From Riptortus pedestris (lineage: Eukaryota > Arthropoda > Insecta > Hemiptera > Alydidae): a stretch of 64,000 nucleotides of DNA. This document shows positions 23,340-34,620 of the stretch, piece after piece. Position 1 is the stretch's first letter; each line of letters begins with the position of its first letter. The DNA lies in assembly GCA_019009955.1 (NCBI GenBank), contig CM032233.1, positions 67,697,501-67,761,500 on the forward strand. Direction: 5' to 3'. The position numbers were made by a program, and so were the translations under genes. The notes beneath the pieces are model-generated. The model did not search any database, was not told the origin of the DNA, and saw nothing but the letters and a program-made list of their open reading frames with translations.

Positions 23340-23932
23340 CACTCTTACCGAAACATTAATTCCATGACGTAAACCGAATCATCCGGTCGCACAGGCCTGG
23401 AAGGGTTAATAGTAATTCCCCATCAACAAATTCATTATTTTTATTCATTGATTGAATAACTTGTATCACATTTAATCTATTATTGTCATTTTTAATCCTT
23501 CCATTGAAATCACTGCCATCCGTACGATATATAGGTCGTGACGATGAGCGTTTTATTGGTCCATGGCTGGTGGAAGGCTCCATAGCAAATCATATACTAT
23601 GTAAATCACACACGAATAGAATACGATCAAACAGTGTTACAAGCTATAATGAAAGATATACAACATCACGACATACGTAAACCGAATTACCCCGTATCTT
23701 AGACCAGCAATACGTAGGCTGTTAACCGAAACAAGAGGTACACGAGACCGGAGCAAAACGAGTAATAGCTGGTCAAGGTCGAATGCCGTTGACAAACTAA
23801 CCCAAAACACTTTCTGCACAGGAAGGAAAGACTCACAGCTAATGAGGTGGAGCACCAATATTAGCAGGTCTACCAATACATGAAATATGAAAATCTCTAC
23901 CGGTCTCTCAGACCGGTGTTTCGGTAAAAGTG
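23340..23932. mobile_element. TTAA-flanked short inverted-repeat element (piggyBac-type MITE candidate)
   Basis: The ends are inverted: CACTCTTACCGAAACA at 23340 against the reverse complement CACTTTTACCGAAACA at 23932, 15 of 16 identical. Both are directly bordered by TTAA (23336-23339, 23933-23936). A TTAA duplication is the hallmark of piggyBac-type (and Kolobok) elements. Near the right end ACCGGTCTCTCAGACCGGT (about 23899-23917) is a perfect hairpin. Two internal words ACGTAAACCGAATyA (23367, 23674) may be binding sites. Minus-strand frames inside it match no transposase I recognise. Confidence 0.65.
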
Positions 23933-24057
23933 TTAAAAAAGGACAGGTTGCCACCCACGACCGGGTAACAAGACTGCCAAGCTCAGTGGAGAAGGGTGTG
24001 GGTTTATTAGATTAATTTAACTAGCCTCATATCAATAGGCGGAAATAAATATATTAA

Positions 24058-24065
24058 GGGCGCCA
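24058..24065 (-). other. Primer-binding site, tRNA-Lys type
   Basis: On the minus strand TGGCGCCC starts 3 nt after the CA end of the LTR at 24069. TGGCGCC is the classic tRNA-Lys PBS core of gypsy- and retrovirus-like elements. Confidence 0.6.
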
Positions 24066-24068
24066 CGT

Positions 24069-24524
24069 TGTGTGTTCTCAAAGGTAACAACGAAACCAGT
24101 ATTCTAAAAACAAATTAGTTTATTTACAATAAATCAACTATAATTATAATCTCTAACTTTAACTATAAAAATAATAACTAAATAAAGAATCAAACAATAC
24201 TTCCCATGGGGACTTTAAAATACAAATTAATAGACCTTTTCTTTTAATTGATTGTGTATACACAATAACTGTACTTAGGTACCTCTTGTAGGATGAAATA
24301 ACTGCTATTCTTCAAGCTGAGTTACATTCTGATCCGCCAAAGCGTTTATCGGGAGCCAAATCCTCACTCGAGCTCGAGGTGGACGCTGCTGTCTGCTCCT
24401 CGCTTGTCTCCCGGCGATCGCTTCTTGTCTTAGGCTCTCGCGCAACCTGCCCCGCGCATCAATCTCCCGCCTGCCTTCTTTCTCAATCGCCCGTCTTCGG
24501 CGACGGTAAAAATGGGCCGTAACA
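24069..24524 (-). mobile_element. LTR (5' LTR remnant) of a gypsy-like retrotransposon
   Basis: Read on the minus strand it begins TGTTACGGCCCA and ends GAGAACACACA, keeping TG...CA ends over 456 bp, followed by a PBS. The 5' half is GC-rich (24340-24510) and the 3' half AT-rich with AATAAA, a normal U3-R-U5 gradient. Only about 60 bp of possible internal sequence follow; the polyprotein is absent. The second LTR is not in the window. Confidence 0.65.
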
Positions 24525-26776
24525 AGTTCTTAATTTTTATTTTATTTTCTGTAATTCTTGAATTGTTTTGAAATAAGTGAATAAAAAGACGGCCAATGGG
24601 ACAGAAAAACTGTTTTAAATGTTATCCGGGCAAACAGAAAATTACGTTAAAAACATCCTTGGGCGATTACTACATCGGCCAGTATAGACTTGGTTCCCTT
24701 ACAAGTACATTTGGATACTGTGTGCTTGAGGGGGAAGGGATCGAAAATTCGAAATATTTCTGTTATTTTAACTAATCTTGTGGCCAACTTAACTTTATAT
24801 CAACTTTGTTCTATATATTTTTCTCAAAATATTTGGATTCGTTAGTTTTCAGCCTCCTTTAATACCCCACTCCTATTAATCCCATATTAACAATAAGCGG
24901 ATATGTCATGTATAATAAAATCTTTTGAAGAGTGAATACCAAATATTTTTTTCAACTGAATTTTCTGAATTCATGGAAATATGATTTATTTAACGTCATC
25001 ATTAAAGATTATTTTCTATGTACCTGAATTTTTACTTGATCTATGAATTTTGAAAAACCTATCTTTATGAGAATTTATATCAACATATTTTTGCATTTAT
25101 TGCTAGCTGGCATTATGTTGAGAAACCATGGTGTATTCGGGTGGATTTAAGAAATCTTCAAGTTATACATAATAATTTCCATAAAAGTAATTAATAAATT
25201 AAACAAATTGTAGATTTGTTTGACCATTAGACGAAAATAAATAAATATAAACGATTGGTCAGCAAACTTTTAAATCCATTTAATATCTTTCCAGGACATT
25301 CAGAGAGGTAGCCCTGATATTAATGCAGTTATTCAGTCTGAAAGCAATGCAAAGATAGAAACAATATTTTCATTAAACTAGTTTCCCTCCCTCACGGGTA
25401 CGGTACTTTTCTATTAAGCCCCCGACGCACCATAAATCTCCACCAAAGTAATCAGCTATGTGTTATTCCTTTCCTCTCTAGTGCAATTTATAAATTGATT
25501 TTCACTTTTATCTGCCATCTCTGGTTGGGTTCCAGAATTTTCTGAGGAGAAGTATCTTATTTTAGAATATCCTGTATGTAACATAGACGAGTTTAATCTT
25601 TTTCATACAAAAATCAATCAATAAATCATCATTAGACATTAAGTAAGAAGTCTTAGGATACCGTTCCTGAATTTTATAGTATATATATATTTGTTAACAC
25701 CAATTAATTTTGATTCTCATCACTACCTCAACAATATGCTTCAAACCCTCAATCACAAATATAAATATTTCAAGGAAAGTGTCATCATTTTAAGGAGTAA
25801 AACATGTTAACGTTTTACCCGAAAGAGTTAAATATATTGAACATATTCTCTGTTCAAAATAAATTAAATCTCTGAACTATGTTTTTATACTCAAGATAAA
25901 TTTTGTCAATAATTTTCATATATTAAATAAAACTTCAAAATGCTTGCCATAAAATCGGTAACAAAATAATTTATGATCAGATACATGATGATTGTCTCTT
26001 TAAAGTGGGACAAGCTCATCATTTATAAAGCAAGTTTAATAAATGTAAAACTAATAATAAAGCCTGTCAATAAACTAAGAAATGCATGTTATATATTCAG
26101 ATTGTTAACAAAATTAATTTATTGAATTTATTCGTTTTAGAATGTATTTATCAAATATAAGCTAATTTTATAACGAATGGATTATATAAGTATAAATGCT
26201 GTTAAATAAATGTAAAGAAATTAATTGACATCATATTAGTAAGTGCTTTTGTAGAAAACAAAAATATTGGACTTGTCCTATTGCGTTACATTAACATTTA
26301 ATTGATATAAATACATTTCATTCGTTACATTTCACAGCCTAAATCATTACCTCCTAACAACCCTTATTTTCTATTTGTACAGATTCGTCATCAGTTAAAC
26401 CTATTATTATTATTATTTATCAATGAGATAGATGGAGTTTAGAAATTTGTTAAAACGTAAAAATATTATCTATGAGCTATCATATTACTTATATTTGGAA
26501 CAACTTTCACAAACATTACCGGTATTACTCATAAACGTGCTTTCTATTTTAGTCTATATCGAACAATTTATTTTATAGTTTTTTTTTTGTGTTTTTATAT
26601 TTTTAAATTCTATTTAAACTGAGCTATTTATATATTTTAGGTAGGTAATAAAAAAATATAAACGCGCCAGTGAAATATACTGTCTTCCATTGGTTGTTAA
26701 TGATTCAGGCGGATCCTTCAGGGTACATCAGCTTTTCCAAGTTCATTTTACTCATCGTGCTTTTTTCGAAACATTC
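24525..26776. other. No gene; old TA-element interior at ~24720-24870
   Basis: Very AT-rich. Near 24725-24870 GGGGGAAGGGATCGAAAATTC and AGTTTTCAGCC...CCCCACTCC match (minus) the diverged TA-element interior also seen at 48450-48600. Nothing else is recognised. Confidence 0.4.
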
Positions 26777-26854
26777 TAGCAGATTTCTCTTAATGGAATG
26801 CAGCTATTGAGGTTTTACTCATGAAGTGATTCAAATATCCGCTGATCCTACATA

Positions 26855-26940
<86 letters not shown>
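26777..26940 (-). mobile_element. TA element, 3' fragment with ~75-bp (TA)n
   Basis: TAGCAGATTTCTCTTAATGG, CAGCTATTGAGGTTTTACTC, GATCCTACATAGG, then (TA)n at 26857-26931 and GTGTGTGT. The copy stops at the microsatellite; the 5' half is missing. Confidence 0.65.
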
Positions 26941-27531
26941 TCAATTTAAAAATTGAGGCTGTAATAAATCTACACCAGCCACATCTGTTATCAACTAGGC
27001 CAACCAAGGATGCCCCCTGAAGGGTGCTGAGCTCTATTGCCTACTTGGGTAAACACTACCTGAGAGGACATAAGGATCCAAGGGGGTTCAAAGGGCAAAG
27101 ATAGGGAACAGGATCGGATCAGAAGAGTGAGTAGGACAACAGGAGAGAGTAGAGCCTCTCATTAGTGGCAGCAATATAAGTTTCTTTCTCGGACCCCTTT
27201 TAACAACATGAGTGAGTAAACGAAGAAGCATCCAGGGGGAGATCAGGATGGAGGGAGAAAGAGGGAGAGCTCCAGAGCAGCATCGAGAACATCATCACAA
27301 TTTCAGCAGCATCCCTAGAAGTAATCATTAATCTACTAACATACTAACACATATATGCCCTGCAATAGTCCATCCCCCAATATCATGTAATTATCCAATA
27401 TAATATAAATAGTAATAACCGTCTTATACATCAACATGGTACTCCGGTATTAAATCATATACAACTTCCATGAACCAGCACCTCTCTTAAATTATTGCAA
27501 GCCGTTAGCGGGTAAGGCCGAAGGGCTTATA

Positions 27532-27532
<1 letters not shown>
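26941..27532. other. Unrecognised, more GC-rich block
   Basis: About 590 bp of higher GC content between two TA-element pieces. No coding frame or repeat partner is seen here. It may be unique insert DNA or an unknown repeat. Confidence 0.35.
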
Positions 27533-27571
<39 letters not shown>

Positions 27572-27660
27572 TGAAGGAACCTCATTTTCGCCATCTCTTA
27601 GATAGGATCGATAGGGGTTTGATGAAATATTTTGAAAAGTGCGTCATGATTAATCTGCTA
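27533..27660 (+). mobile_element. TA element, 3' fragment
   Basis: (TA)n (27534-27566), TTTGAAGGAACCTCATTTTCG, TAGGATCGATAGGGG, GTGCGTCATGAT and a terminal ...AATCTGCTA. Half of the end palindrome is deleted. Confidence 0.6.
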
Positions 27661-28024
27661 ATATAGACGGTAAGTGATCAATGTGAGGGGAGCACATTTA
27701 ACGACTCTCATTTCATTAAAAGAACACCAGAAACTTGGTTGGATAATTACCTGATTGAAGTGTGTGCCTTGAAAATGGGTGGTGCGGTAGCCAGGTTGTT
27801 GATGCAAGGAGGGATCTCATATTGGCAAGCGACGGGCCTGAATATCTTAAGGCCTTGTATCACCACGTGGACTCTACTTGCCACTGCCTGTATTATTTAT
27901 GACGAATTAATGAATGTGAGAACAGACCTTCTTCTCTTTTTTGAATCCAAAAGAGCACAACGGAGGGAATTTTAATTTTTTTATCACATACTAAAGTATT
28001 GCATATTAAATGATCAATGATTGT
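27661..28024. other. No supported gene
   Basis: The plus-strand frame 27739-27975 (78 codons) has no recognised domain, no Kozak-like or splice support, and sits between repeat fragments. Confidence 0.3.
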
Positions 28025-28330
28025 GCCAGTTTCCGCTCTAGCGTAATTTTTGTTTGCCCGTTACTGAACTCGTCATATAAGCGTTTCTTTTAAAATTAAA
28101 GATCAAGTCCGTTACTGACTGGCATCGATCCGGGGGAGGGGGGGGAGGGTTTAAAGGGGACGGGTTGAAAATTCAAAATATCTTTGTTATTATAAGTTGG
28201 ATCGCGAAGTTGTAAGATACCAATCTTGTCACGAATGTTATTTTAAATTAACGTTATTGTATGTATTACTGTATAAATGTTTTATATCTTGTATATTAGC
28301 TGAGATATTTGCATGTTTTAATTTTTAGTA
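28025..28330 (-). mobile_element. TA element interior (5' half), inverted fragment
   Basis: CGCTCTAGCGTAATTTTTGT, ACTGAACTCG, the purine-rich GGGGGAGGGGGGGGAGGG block, and TAGCTGAGATATTTGCATGT match the minus-strand interior of complete copies. Together with the fragment at 27533-27660 this may be one rearranged insertion. Confidence 0.55.
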
Positions 28331-28479
28331 ACCCTCTGTTTTAGTCATTGCACTTTAACCTTAAACCAGTATATCATGAAACCTCTTACTCTAAGCTTAA
28401 ATACCAAATATTGTTTTCAGCTTACCTTTATTACGGGAGGTGAATGCGTGCGTGATGACGTCATCAATCAAAAGTTTAC

Positions 28480-28960
28480 TCTCCTGACTCAGAAATGTTT
28501 AATTGGTCTATACCATACTCGAAATTTAACCGTTTCATTCAAGACTAAAGATCATATTCGCTAATGGCTGAAATCGGACATAGAATAGGGGGATTTAGAG
28601 CGTGGGGGTCATAATCCATTCTTGTCTGGCTATTGATCCACCATAATTGTTGTTCTTTCTACGTTTTTGTAACTCAAATAAACTGCTCAAAAGTGAATAG
28701 GGATATTGGCTGTTTTGTGGTATGTATGGGACCTAGCATATTTTTTTTTTCTTTTTTTCATAAATATCATTAATATTTATTAGAAATTATTGTCTTTTTT
28801 CCCCCATAAAAAAGAAATTTAATTAAGATCGATTTAATTAAAATTAATAGGATAAGAAAAAATAACCAATATCCCTATTCATTTTTGAGCAGTATATTAA
28901 GCGAGTTATTCGTACTTTCTTGTTTCTAGCATTCAGTAACCTTTATGTCTACTAACTACG
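28480..28960 (-). mobile_element. Old TA-related repeat, interrupted by a mariner-type MITE
   Basis: CATACTCGAAATTTAACCGT...GCTGAAATCGGACATAGAAT on the left and TTAAGCGAGTTATTCG...CTTTCTTGTTTC on the right match 48720-48970 in the same order. At that sister locus the two halves are continuous. Confidence 0.6.
28681..28894. mobile_element. Tc1/mariner-type MITE (214 bp)
   Basis: Inverted ends of about 30 bp: (A/T)ACTGCTCAAAA then TGAATAGGGATATTGG, at 28681-28711 and in reverse complement at 28866-28894. Flanking TA dinucleotides are at 28679-28680 and 28895-28896. ACTGCTCAAAA is a familiar Tc1/mariner terminus and TA is the superfamily target. The interior is only A/T-rich filler. The uninterrupted sister at about 48912-48940 supports the insertion. 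Confidence 0.75.
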
Positions 28961-29583
28961 ATTGTTTACTTAGAAATACAGTATATATGGTGAGATGACA
29001 TTACTTGTATGTCATACCAGTAGATGGGAAACGGATTTTTTTTTGTGTAATAGGGACCAGTTAGAAGTGAAATATTAAAGAGGTGTTGAAAAGTATATGG
29101 AGTCCTGTTCTGAATTTTACCTCGCGGGAAATCTGCTAAAGAATGAATACAGAACTTTTAAATAAACTTGTATGGTCTATTATCAACGTTAGTAATAGAT
29201 AACTGGCCTTCATGTGGTCCACCACCAACTTATTAAATGTTCTCTCGACACATTTTAAATAATATAGAAAACTGGGACGTTTTGGGAGTTAATTAGCACT
29301 ACAGCTAAATAATCAATGGAACGTTTGTATATGATAAAATATTTTTAATTTTTTGAAATTTGAAGAAATGTGGCTAAATTTTATTAATCTATTTTACACA
29401 AAGGATATATTCAGTTTTTCCTAGTTATGTCCTTAGAATCTCCATTTGGTCAATTTTTCAAATATTACATATCCAAGGGATAACCTTTAGCCAGTAATTA
29501 CTTTGAAAATAGTTGCCTAAATATTGCAATTCATACATTCATAAGTGCAATCTTTTTATTTCGTTAGTGATGAAATAAATTTT
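28961..29583. other. No gene; TA-element end relic at ~29130-29150
   Basis: CGCGGGAAATCTGCTAAAG near 29132 resembles a TA-element 3' end. The rest is unrecognised. Confidence 0.35.
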
Positions 29584-29587
29584 ATAT
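29584..29587. repeat. Target-site duplication ATAT (left)
   Basis: Matches 30187-30190 at the other end of the solo LTR. Confidence 0.6.
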
Positions 29588-30186
29588 TGTTGCGAAAATT
29601 AATTACAAGAAAACTTAAACAGAAATACAGAGAGAGTACAGGGGAGATCAAAGGGTGCCACCATATGGTCCCGTTCGTTCTAGGCAATACCAGTCCAGAT
29701 CACGAAGAGTCCAGACAATTCCCTCCGACAAGCTATAAAAGGATCCGGCCGCCGCTAGTTCAGTTAGTTTGTTTCAGCTGTCTTCAAGTGATCATCAGTG
29801 CGTTCAGCACAACAGTGCGACTTAGTTGCAGTGCGGTCAAGTGTTTCATGTGTAGAACACTGTTGTGCCGTGACTCTGTAAGGAGCAGTATAGTGCCATG
29901 TTTAAGACAGTGCAGTGCCGTTAACTTCGCGAAGATCTGTGCAGTGCCGTATTGTAGTGAACTTCAGCGATCGTGAGTGAGTTATTGGACAGTGTAATAA
30001 GAAGAACAGTGAAGCTATCACTGCATACTGTGAGTAGTAATTAAGAATAATTAACCAAGTGTGTAGTGCATTGTTAAATAAATTGTGCAGTGATAAAAAC
30101 CCTGAAGCTTGTGTGTGTTTAATTTTGCAATCCAAAAAACCTCTAATAAACAACATTTATTACTGATTTTGTAATAAAACGTAACA
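29588..30186 (+). mobile_element. Solo LTR (599 bp), gypsy-like
   Basis: Starts TGTTGCGAAAAT, ends AAAACGTAACA, so TGTT...AACA ends, flanked by ATAT. It contains a TATA box (CTATAAAAGG, about 29733), AGTTCAGTTAGTTTG downstream as a probable initiator region, and AATAAA signals near 30076 and 30145. From 29860 to 29960 it carries degenerate direct repeats around AGTGCCGT. The same LTR is inverted at 53474-54076, and a related chimera is at 50447-51097. The frame at 29545-29976 is LTR sequence, not a gene. Confidence 0.8.
29733..29742 (+). promoter_or_regulatory. LTR TATA box
   Basis: CTATAAAAGG, also present at the same relative place in the inverted LTR (about 53905-53914) and, as TTTATAAG, in the chimera. 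It is the probable Pol II promoter of the element. Confidence 0.55.
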
Positions 30187-30190
30187 ATAT

Positions 30191-31545
30191 CAATTTTTTT
30201 TAATATCTTGTCTATCGCATTTGTGAATGAGACGGAGTCCATCATTTATAATTTAAATATTATTATTTTAGGTCACTAATTAAGAAGCCCTTATTTTCGA
30301 TCATGTGCAAATTAAATTGTTTGCCTGAATGGATGATGATATATTATTTCCGAAAATTCTATATGAAATGTTGGATGTCATAAAGCGCCGATAATATAGG
30401 CACGGGTTATTTCCTTGTCATGTCAACATTCCATCAAGCTTCTCTCAGTGTGTCAGAATATTTATAGTCAACAATTTTGATCTTTTACTTAAATGAATTG
30501 TAGATATGGTAATAATGGAGAAAATACTGGAGTTTTTATGAGGAAAATTGAAACGAGAACGTGGATATTCTGAAATGCCCCTTAAAAGTACTAACAGGAA
30601 AAAATGATATGATTTATCTTTTGTTAAGTTGAATTTATTTTTGTTTTCCTTAACAATAAGAAGGAAAATTATAAGCTATCGTTTATACAGTTATATTTTT
30701 AGCAAAATAGAAAATTAATAATCAGGGAAACCATAGTGAGAATACGCCATTACGAATATCATACATCAAGGACATAATGTACTCAGAGGAAATTATTGTC
30801 GTAGACTAATACATTTAAACGCTATTAATGTTTCAGCCGATGATGAAAACTTCGGGTTCGATAGTTAAAACAGATAGTAATCCTGAAGAACGGAAATTTC
30901 TTGTCAATTTTTAGCTATAAAGGTTCTTAATGTGTTTGTAAACAGTGAAAGTGGAAATTCTCTGTAGGATTTTGAATAATATATGAGAGGAAAACTTTAG
31001 TGTACCTTTTTACTTCATACCTCTGAACTGAAGGTTAATATTAATATTAAACGTGTTTTAATTTTAATGTTAAACTTGAATTTATTGTCTTAATATTAAT
31101 GTAAAACTTTCCATAAAACACCTACTGACCGATTGCAGAAAAAGTGACAACATTGACATGTCAGGTAACACTTCATAACTGCTTAGTGATCATTGCCAAT
31201 ATATACCAACCATACTAAAATATTTACTCGATACAGTACTATACAAACTCATTTGAGGCCATGCAGAATAGTAGATGTTTGAATGAATTGAATGTCTAAC
31301 AACATATTTACAGACTATCAGAGCTACCAAATTTCCGTTTGAACATAAATTCCCTAAACCGTCACAGTATTTAAAATGGTAACTAATGCGAAAGTTAATA
31401 ATTTTTCATTATATGATTTCATAGATGGAACTTGTAAATCGCTACAAGCGGAACACTAACAAAAAAATAAATATTGCTGTCCTGCATGATGATGATGAGA
31501 CCCACAGAACTTGAGCAGGGTGGCTTTGAATACACAAAGTAACAA
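30191..31545. other. No gene seen
   Basis: AT-rich unrecognised DNA. Short minus-strand frames at its right edge overlap a TA element. Confidence 0.35.
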
Positions 31546-32310
31546 AAGTCCGTCATGCAGGGGCTGCGTAAACTGAACAGATTTCCTACATACTGGTATG
31601 ACACTTAACATCAAAACGAAGGTAAGAATACCTCCCTTAATATTTGAGCTATTAAACAATTATAGAGCATCGATAGTTTAACAAGACTGGTTCTATAAAA
31701 TGTTTCGATTCGACTCAAAATAACGGAAAATTATGAATTTTCGAATTCTTCCCTCTATCCTTCCTATTCCTCGTTCGGGTTGAGCCATTAACTAATATGA
31801 CCATTAGTGTTGAGTTGATAAAAAAAATAAATTTCGAGATGAAACGTAAAATCTTGAATGATGACGCCGTCACACTACGTATTTGCAAGTATCTCATTCA
31901 GTAAAAGATGAAAGAATGAAACCAAAATGTGGTATTAAAGTTCAAAAATGTATAATACCCTTGTAATTATTAATATGACTCTAGTACGTGTAAGGGATTG
32001 CTGAAAACTGAAAATTAAACAATGCAAATATCTTGGTTAATATTCAAGGTTAAGAAAAAATGTATATAATAAAATTTGTAGTATATTAGATTAGCAATAA
32101 GGTTGTTCCATATAATTTTTTGATCCGACGTATAATAATGAAAATACTTCGAATTTTTAAAATTCCCCGGCTCTAAGCCCCCCCCCCCCAAACCGATTTC
32201 AGCTGTTAACGAATTTGACCTTTAGTTATACATGAAATGCTTGCATATCAAGTTTGGTAACGATGGGATAAAAATTGCGACAGCTAGGTAACAACTCTGT
32301 AACAAACAAC
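31546..32310 (+). mobile_element. TA element, long form, 3' end missing
   Basis: Begins AAGTCCGTCATGCAGGGGCT then GCGTAAACTGAACAGATTTCC. Interior blocks appear in order (ATGTTTCGATTCG, CAAATATCTTGGTTAATATT, TTTTTTGATCCGACGTATAA, a C-rich run at 32180-32190, AGTTTGGTAACGATGGG). It stops just where the (TA)n should start. The interior before 32000 appears twice in part (31700 and 32120 both carry the GATCCGAC/CGATTCGAC block), suggesting a composite. Confidence 0.55.
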
Positions 32311-32837
32311 TATGATAGATAGATCTACATACATCCGAATAATTAGTTGAAATGTTAAAATCTATATTATTTTGGGATTACAATTCAACTTTTACTTCAT
32401 AGAAAGAAGTGAAAAGCCGTGATGGAGTGGAGCACCTTCAAATTTGTCATGCGAAATTTTTTCTATTTAAATCTGAAATCTGATGGTCCGCAAAATCCCC
32501 TTGGAAGAAAGAAAGTAATGGAGTGGAGTACCTCTAGCTCTTGGGAAATCTCTTAGTGAAAAGAGTAGGGGGAAAAAAGTTAAGTCGTTAGTTCCAGTGG
32601 TTAGAAGTGTTGGGGTGGAAACATTCACCACAAGCCTACCAGTAAGCTAAACATCAAAGTTTACCATTGTCGAATTTACAGACTGAAACAAAAATGGTCA
32701 ATAGTTTCCAAAATGAAATTCAGCTTGAAAAGAAAACAGATAGATAGATAGATAGATTTTATTGGCTAATATATACATATTTTACCCGGAGTCTGGCCCA
32801 TTTAGTGTTAGTAATCTTACTAGTAATATACAAAAAG

Positions 32838-32885
<48 letters not shown>

Positions 32886-33594
32886 GGGTATATAAGAACA
32901 AGTGACATAATATTAACCTACTATATACAATAGAATAATACATTTTTTTTTATTTAAATGTTTTCAGGTACTTAAACTTCTAAAATTCTTTATAATTTAA
33001 TCTGATTAGTACTATTCAATATATACGTATTTACTTTTGTTTATTTGTTTACTGTGACGCGTTAGTTGACTTCGTTGCACATTTCTAAATTGTAGTGTTT
33101 AATTTTCAAGATAATGGTATAAACTATGTCGTTGCCTAGTTGCATACTGCTGACAGGAATGAATAAATCATGTTCAATTTATAAATGTCCTCAATGTGAA
33201 GAATATTTTCCAGTGAGATTAAGTCATCACTTGTTGCTATAAACTTCTTCAAATGTGAAAAGAAAACAGTAATATTGTAAAATAACAAATAAGAAACTCC
33301 ATAACTTTAAGATTCAATTTTTTCATTCCAGAAGCCAGGATATTTATAAATAGGGTAGGCACGTAAATCTTCACGCAGTACATCCGTGATCTCCAACTTT
33401 TTTTATAAATTTTTGAAATTTTCTCAGAACATATGTTTAACTGAAAGTGCAACTCCATAATTATCAAATACAGATAACATATTCTCTGGTTATATGGTAC
33501 GAGTGGGGAAGCCTTGTATGCTCTAAGTGAAGGTGTTCCTGTGGAAATACTCTTTATAACGGAGAAAGCTAACTAGATAATCCTTATAAAATTA
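32311..33594. other. No gene; (GATA)n and (TA)n at 32744-32884
   Basis: GATAGATAGATAGATTTTATTGG near 32744-32765 reads on the minus strand as CCAATAAAATCTATCTATC, which may be the 3' tail of an unidentified LINE. (TA)n follows at 32839-32884. Confidence 0.35.
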
Positions 33595-33598
33595 TTAA
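33595..33598. repeat. TTAA target duplication, outer piggyBac (left)
   Basis: TTAA directly before CCCTAGAATGG; partner at 36267-36270. Confidence 0.75.
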
Positions 33599-33789
33599 CC
33601 CTAGAATGGTAGTGATATTATTTCCCGCTTAATGGTATTGATACGTAAATTTTACGTGTGCAACTGATAATTGGTGAAATTATTCAAAATTTGTTAATGT
33701 TTGTTACTATTTTTTTATTTTATTAAAAGATACACTTTTCTTTAACATATATCTAAGTTAATATCTAATAATGTGCACGGCAATCCTTT

Positions 33790-34185
33790 CAGGCGCTTTG
33801 TTTGAACCACGTTCCGGAGGTTGTGTGCTCCATTCATATCCATTCTTACCAAGGACTACCCCACCTTCTACATTGTTTGTAACTGATCTGTCAATATTGT
33901 GTGGTTGAGAGGTTTTAGGTTTTTTTGCTTCTGTATTTCTTCTCTTTCTACGATTGCCTTCATGTTTTCTAAAATTTGCTGACTCTCATCGCTATCTAGT
34001 CCACTCTATGTTGCAATCATTTCTGAAGGCTCAACCTCCTCATCACTTGGAGAATACTCCGGATCATCATCGGATTATCAATATCCATCTATTTCATAAT
34101 TGTCATTTTCCCCATCTGACCCATCGGAGAGTTCTTTCAACAAATTTCTTCATCCGTTGACTATTTTTTCTCCATTTTTCAGAGA
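33790..34185 (-). pseudogene. piggyBac-like transposase N-terminal remnant (outer element)
   Basis: Reverse complement of the coding relic at 55287-55708. The minus strand gives an acidic N-terminus (SDGSDGENDNYEID, then SDDDPEYSPSDEEVEPSEM) and a later GYEWSTQPPERV-like piece. An acidic, Ser/Asp-rich start followed by a G-x-x-W-S...P-P motif is usual for piggyBac transposases. The DDE core is deleted. An ATG near 34175 meets a stop within five codons in this copy. Confidence 0.6.
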
Positions 34186-34255
34186 CTATAAACAGATTAT
34201 TATTATTTATATTCTCTCTATACATCTTTGTCTTTTTTATATTAAAAAATAAAAG

Positions 34256-34259
34256 TTAA
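34256..34259. repeat. TTAA target duplication, inner piggyBac (left)
   Basis: TTAA before CCCTGGAGCAGTCGCGC; partner 35908-35911. The unoccupied site is seen in the sister element near 55196-55199. Confidence 0.85.
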
Positions 34260-34620
34260 CCCTGGAGCAGTCGCGCAGTTGACAATTGTCACCCACCTGC
34301 CTATTTTTATTAGTCATTCCCTTTCACTAACCCCCACCAGTCTTTCCCTTCCAGTATCTTCCAAGAAGACCCTATTGTTCGAATCTACTGTGTCGTCGTT
34401 CAGTTTACCCTTCAGGTAAGAAAAGTATTCCACCTCAAACTAGTTTGCTTGACAAGTGTCCCCCACGCGACCTTTTAAGATATTTTACCGGTAAGTAAAT
34501 TTTTCTTTAGCGATTTGTTTTATGAGATAGATATTTTACAATTTGTTATTCTTCATCTATATCGATTGCTTTCTTTCAATAGAAATAATGCCTAAACACT
34601 ATTTTTTATTTACATAGATC

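Noticed and set aside
27739..27975. 78-codon frame as a small gene
   Set aside because: No family resemblance, no splice or start context, and it is enclosed by rearranged repeat fragments.
29545..29976. 143-codon frame rich in Cys as a secreted peptide gene
   Set aside because: It is contained in the solo LTR and crosses its left boundary; the Cys codons come from TGTG/TGC repeats.
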